A program made the translations under genes and the position numbers. Positions 61,380 through 64,000 of a DNA stretch of 64,000 nucleotides are shown here, in pieces. Origin of the DNA: Tetrahymena elliotti 4EA (Eukaryota; Ciliophora; Oligohymenophorea; Hymenostomatida; Tetrahymenidae). How positions within the stretch are numbered: the stretch's first letter is position 1; each line of letters begins with the position of its first letter. The stretch lies in contig JH720293.1 in assembly GCA_000231825.2 (NCBI GenBank), forward strand, positions 1,550,001-1,614,000, read 5' to 3'. Under the pieces are notes generated by a model, which searched no databases, was not told the DNA's origin, and was given only the letters and a program-made list of their open reading frames with translations.

Positions 61380-63009
61380 TCTGAAAAGCTTATGATGTCT
61401 ATTGAGCTAGATTTCGTTAAAAGTTTTATTTTATGAAATATGCTTGAAAGCAAATAAATACAAATATATTTATTATAATCTTCTATTTTCAAATATAAGT
61501 TTTTATTTGCCCTAAATCTTATCTCTAGTATTCAAATATAGACATATAAATAGATAGCTTTCATATAGATAAGAAAAGGTTACCCTTAAATTTATTTATT
61601 TATTTCCATTGATATGATATCTAACTAACTTCTATTTATAATTTGGTCTTAATTCAATCAATCAATAATTAATCCGCCATCATATCAAATGAGAAGAATA
61701 TATTCATTTTTAAAAGTACATCATACTACTACTTTTATATTTATTTAATGTAGTCAAAGTAACAATTTATCATTTTTCAAATCTCTAACACTCCCGTAAC
61801 CTGTAAGGCTTAACTTAGAATTTTTCTAATTTAAATCTAGATAATTGTGGTATCAAAATACATCACAGTACTTGAATTTATTTCAGAGTCTAGTAGAGCT
61901 TATGTCGTATTAATTTATCTCAACCCTTTTTCCTTTCAGTCTACTTGGTATATCAAATAACACAAAATTTATTATTAGGCCTCTTATCATCATTTGCTTT
62001 TATTATTTATATTTTAAATCACTATCTATTAGCTAAATAATTTTTTTCTATAACCTTAATCTGTAGCAAAAAAAGACAAATTAAAGTTAATTCTTAGAAA
62101 TCTATAACTAAAAACTATTCATTTTTACCTCAAAACTTTAATCTTTAATCCTCATTTATCATTTCAATTTAAATAAGAATTTTTTGAGTAATTGGAAATT
62201 TATTATTCCTTTAAACATCTTTTAGAATAGAAAAACAAATTATCTATATTATTTAATTGAGTACAATATATGAAAAAGCTTCTTAATAATGACGTCTTGC
62301 ACCTCTCTAACATTTATTTAGTGAAAACTAAAAAAGAAAACTCATTTTTTAATCAACAGAATAATTGAATACAATTCATAATAAATTATGAATATTAAAT
62401 CCATCATCAAATAATTAAATTTATATTTTCTTCTTTTTAATTTCGTTTTTTTTTAATATAATTTGTGATTTCTGTCCTCCCTTTTCTAATTAACCCATCA
62501 GAATTTCCTAAATTTTTTATTTTCCCTAATTTGAACTTGCAATCAGTATAAATGAATTAAATTGATTTGCTAATCAAATTTTTCAAAGATATTAACCGAA
62601 TAATGAGTAAACATTTCTTGTGTTTAGATTATATTATTGAATTTTTTACAATATCGAATTCTTAATTAACCTAAAAACATTTTTATATTACAACCATAAG
62701 AAGTTAAGTAAATCTCTAAAATTATAAATGAAGAAAGTTTAAAAAATATATTCGCTAGTGTAATTTATCACATTTTCTTTACTTTAGATGGTTCTACATC
62801 TTCAAAAAATCTCAAATTTTTATAATAATTAGAATTTAATTAAAATTAAAAGAAACTTATTTTAAATAAACCTCAAATTTATTTAGTAAATAAAACAAGT
62901 CATTTTAAGGATCAAATATTAAATTAAAAACAATATAAAGCTAATTTAATTCTTTAGGAAATAATTATAGAATTTCTTAAAAGTGAAAACTAAAAAATAA
63001 TAAATAAGG
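61380..63009. other. Divergent intergenic region
   Basis: 1.6 kb upstream of the PRPP synthetase gene. A/T-rich with many short T and A runs; no frame with coding character, no RNA or tandem array recognised. Confidence 0.55.
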
Positions 63010-63660
63010 ATGAACAAAGTGGATGGATATCATGAAATATTTTATTTAATTAATATTAAAAATGAAATTAAAAATTTATTTTCTAATAATAAATTTGAAA
63101 TTTTTGCTCTGTAACCTTGTTTAAATTAATTGTTCCTTAAATATTCTTTATTTCTAAAATCTTAAGAAATTAATACACCTATTTTTTTGTTTACTTTTTT
63201 TATTTAATTAAACTAAGTATATGAATAATATTTTAATTGGGAAATAAATAAATATTCAAAGCTATTTTAAAACTATAATTTTTTAAGTTGATATTAAATA
63301 TTATGTTATTATCAATAAAACACAATAATTTAATTTCTTATTTAAAGTAATTTTTATTTTTATTAGATTTAAAAAAGTAATAATTTACCATAATAAATTA
63401 AATATAAAGAAACAATTAAAATATTTGTCTATAAGAATAATCTTTTTGTGGTTGTTTAGGTAGGATTAGAATTATTCTTAGAAAATTCAGATAATGGCAT
63501 TTAAGAAGATTAGAAGAAAAATGAGACTGAGTTTCTAGGTTTACAAAGTATTGGATATTAAAATGACGATAATAAGTACATTCTAAGTAATACGTAATAT
63601 TCTTTTTCTGATATATAAAGAGATTTGTTAATTTAAAGGATATTAAGTAAAAAAAAATTT
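63010..63660 (+). other. Possible exons of an unidentified plus-strand gene
   Basis: A frame from ATG at 63010 begins MNKVDGYHEIFYLINIKNEI and continues with mixed hydrophobic and charged residues for about 75 codons, and after a possible GTATATG...TTTAG intron a second block at 63461 reads VGLELFLENSDNGIQEDQKK and SIGYQNDDNKYILSN. Both look more protein-like than the background, but the second frame does not reach a TGA before the PEX14 start, so the 3' structure is unresolved. It may be a small gene or leader exons. Confidence 0.3.
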
Positions 63661-63725
63661 ATTTATTAAATTTACAAAAAATATCTCTAAATAATAAGTA
63701 ACATATTTATAATAAATAGCTTAAA

Positions 63726-64000
63726 ATGCCATTCTTTAAGAAAAAAGAACCCAAGAAAACAAAAGAATAGCTAGAAAAAGAAGAAGAAGAGAAAAGAGCT
63801 GAAGAAGATAAAAAGATAGCAGAAAATGAGAAGCAAATTGAAGTCGCTTATCGCTTTTTGATGCAACCTGAAGTTTAAAAGTTTTCAGATATTAATAAAA
63901 GAGTTTTTTTGAGAAAAAGAGGTGATTATAATTATTCCTGATAAATGAGTTATTTAACAGTTTTTCATCAAATAGGTTTAACTACAGATTAAATAGATTA
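63726..64000 (+). CDS. PEX14: Peroxin-14 (PEX14) N-terminal part, truncated by window end
   Basis: Exon 63726-63921 and a second exon from 63976, joined in phase 1 by a 54-nt intron (GTGATTATA...AAATAG). Spliced, the product reads MPFFKKKEPKKTKEQLEKEE, a Glu/Lys helix, then QIEVAYRFLMQPEVQKFSDI, NKRVFLRKRGLTTDQID, where the window ends. This matches the conserved N-terminal three-helix domain of PEX14, whose hallmark is ...AVKFLQ.P.V..S....R..FL..KGLT..EI. That domain binds the WxxxF/Y motifs of the PEX5 receptor at the peroxisomal docking complex. The charged N-terminal 40 residues precede the domain. The join was chosen because it alone restores GLT..QID; reading through the intron meets a TGA at once. 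The rest of the gene lies outside. Confidence 0.8.

Noticed and set aside
1..64000. tRNA, rRNA, CRISPR arrays, transposons or telomeric repeats
   Set aside because: No tRNA B-box with a matching cloverleaf, no rRNA core motifs, no spaced direct-repeat array, no transposase or terminal inverted repeats, and no GGGGTT/CCCCAA arrays were seen; a covariance-model scan would be needed to exclude small RNAs.

Overview
The window reads as nuclear DNA of an oligohymenophorean ciliate, most likely Tetrahymena or a close relative. It is very AT-rich. In every convincing gene TAA and TAG lie inside conserved protein sequence at glutamine positions, and only TGA terminates. Genes are split by short AT-rich GT...AG introns (about 38-220 nt). 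One run of 100 N (1171-1270) is a scaffold gap. Species cannot be fixed from this window. Most exon structures were worked out by hand by keeping the frame open under the ciliate code and checking that summed exon lengths divide by three; intron-rich 5' ends are the least certain parts.

Layout, left to right. 1-450: the end of a membrane-protein gene that starts outside the window. 2.1-6.6 kb: an AFG1-type AAA ATPase, a convergent pterin-dehydratase-like gene, and one or two uncharacterised genes. 7.5-9.5 kb (minus): a 604-residue multipass membrane protein. 10.6-13.7 kb: an 11-exon EF-hand protein. 14.4-15.7 kb: a PP2C phosphatase. 16.6-17.7 kb (minus): a FOP/CEP43-like basal body protein with two polyglutamine tracts. 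18.8-23.2 kb (minus): a 1,353-residue Gln/Asn-rich coiled-coil protein, with a diverged second copy of its last exon just downstream. 23.7-31.8 kb (minus): one giant helical-repeat (ARM/HEAT-like) protein with a PH-like C-terminus. 31.9-35.2 kb: the largest gene-free stretch.

35.2-37.1 kb: a secreted, acidic, repeat-containing protein with in-phase microexons. 37.8-38.3 kb: a small RIIa/DPY30-type docking protein. 38.8-41.9 kb (minus): a 975-residue coiled-coil protein. 42.3-43.6 kb: a short possible gene and a small gene with an in-frame TGA. 44.1-47.1 kb: an RBR-type E3 ubiquitin ligase. 47.8-48.7 kb (minus): a short-chain dehydrogenase. 49.0-51.3 kb (minus): a tyrosyl-DNA phosphodiesterase. 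51.4-58.7 kb: two long intronless, probably paralogous genes in tandem, the second with a 47-residue internal repeat. 59.4-61.4 kb (minus): ribose-phosphate pyrophosphokinase. 63.7 kb to the end: the N-terminal part of PEX14.

These genes do not form a pathway or operon. Roles represented are mitochondrial quality control (AFG1), peroxisome import (PEX14), nucleotide precursor supply (PRPP synthetase), DNA repair (TDP1), ubiquitin and phosphate signalling (RBR ligase, PP2C, EF-hand, RIIa-like), the basal body/cilium (FOP-like, coiled-coil and RIIa-like proteins), and secretion. The features most worth a second look are the duplicated terminal exon at 18.6 kb, the phase-1 microexon gene at 35.2 kb, the in-frame TGA at 43.4 kb, and the tandem repeat-bearing paralogs at 51-58 kb.
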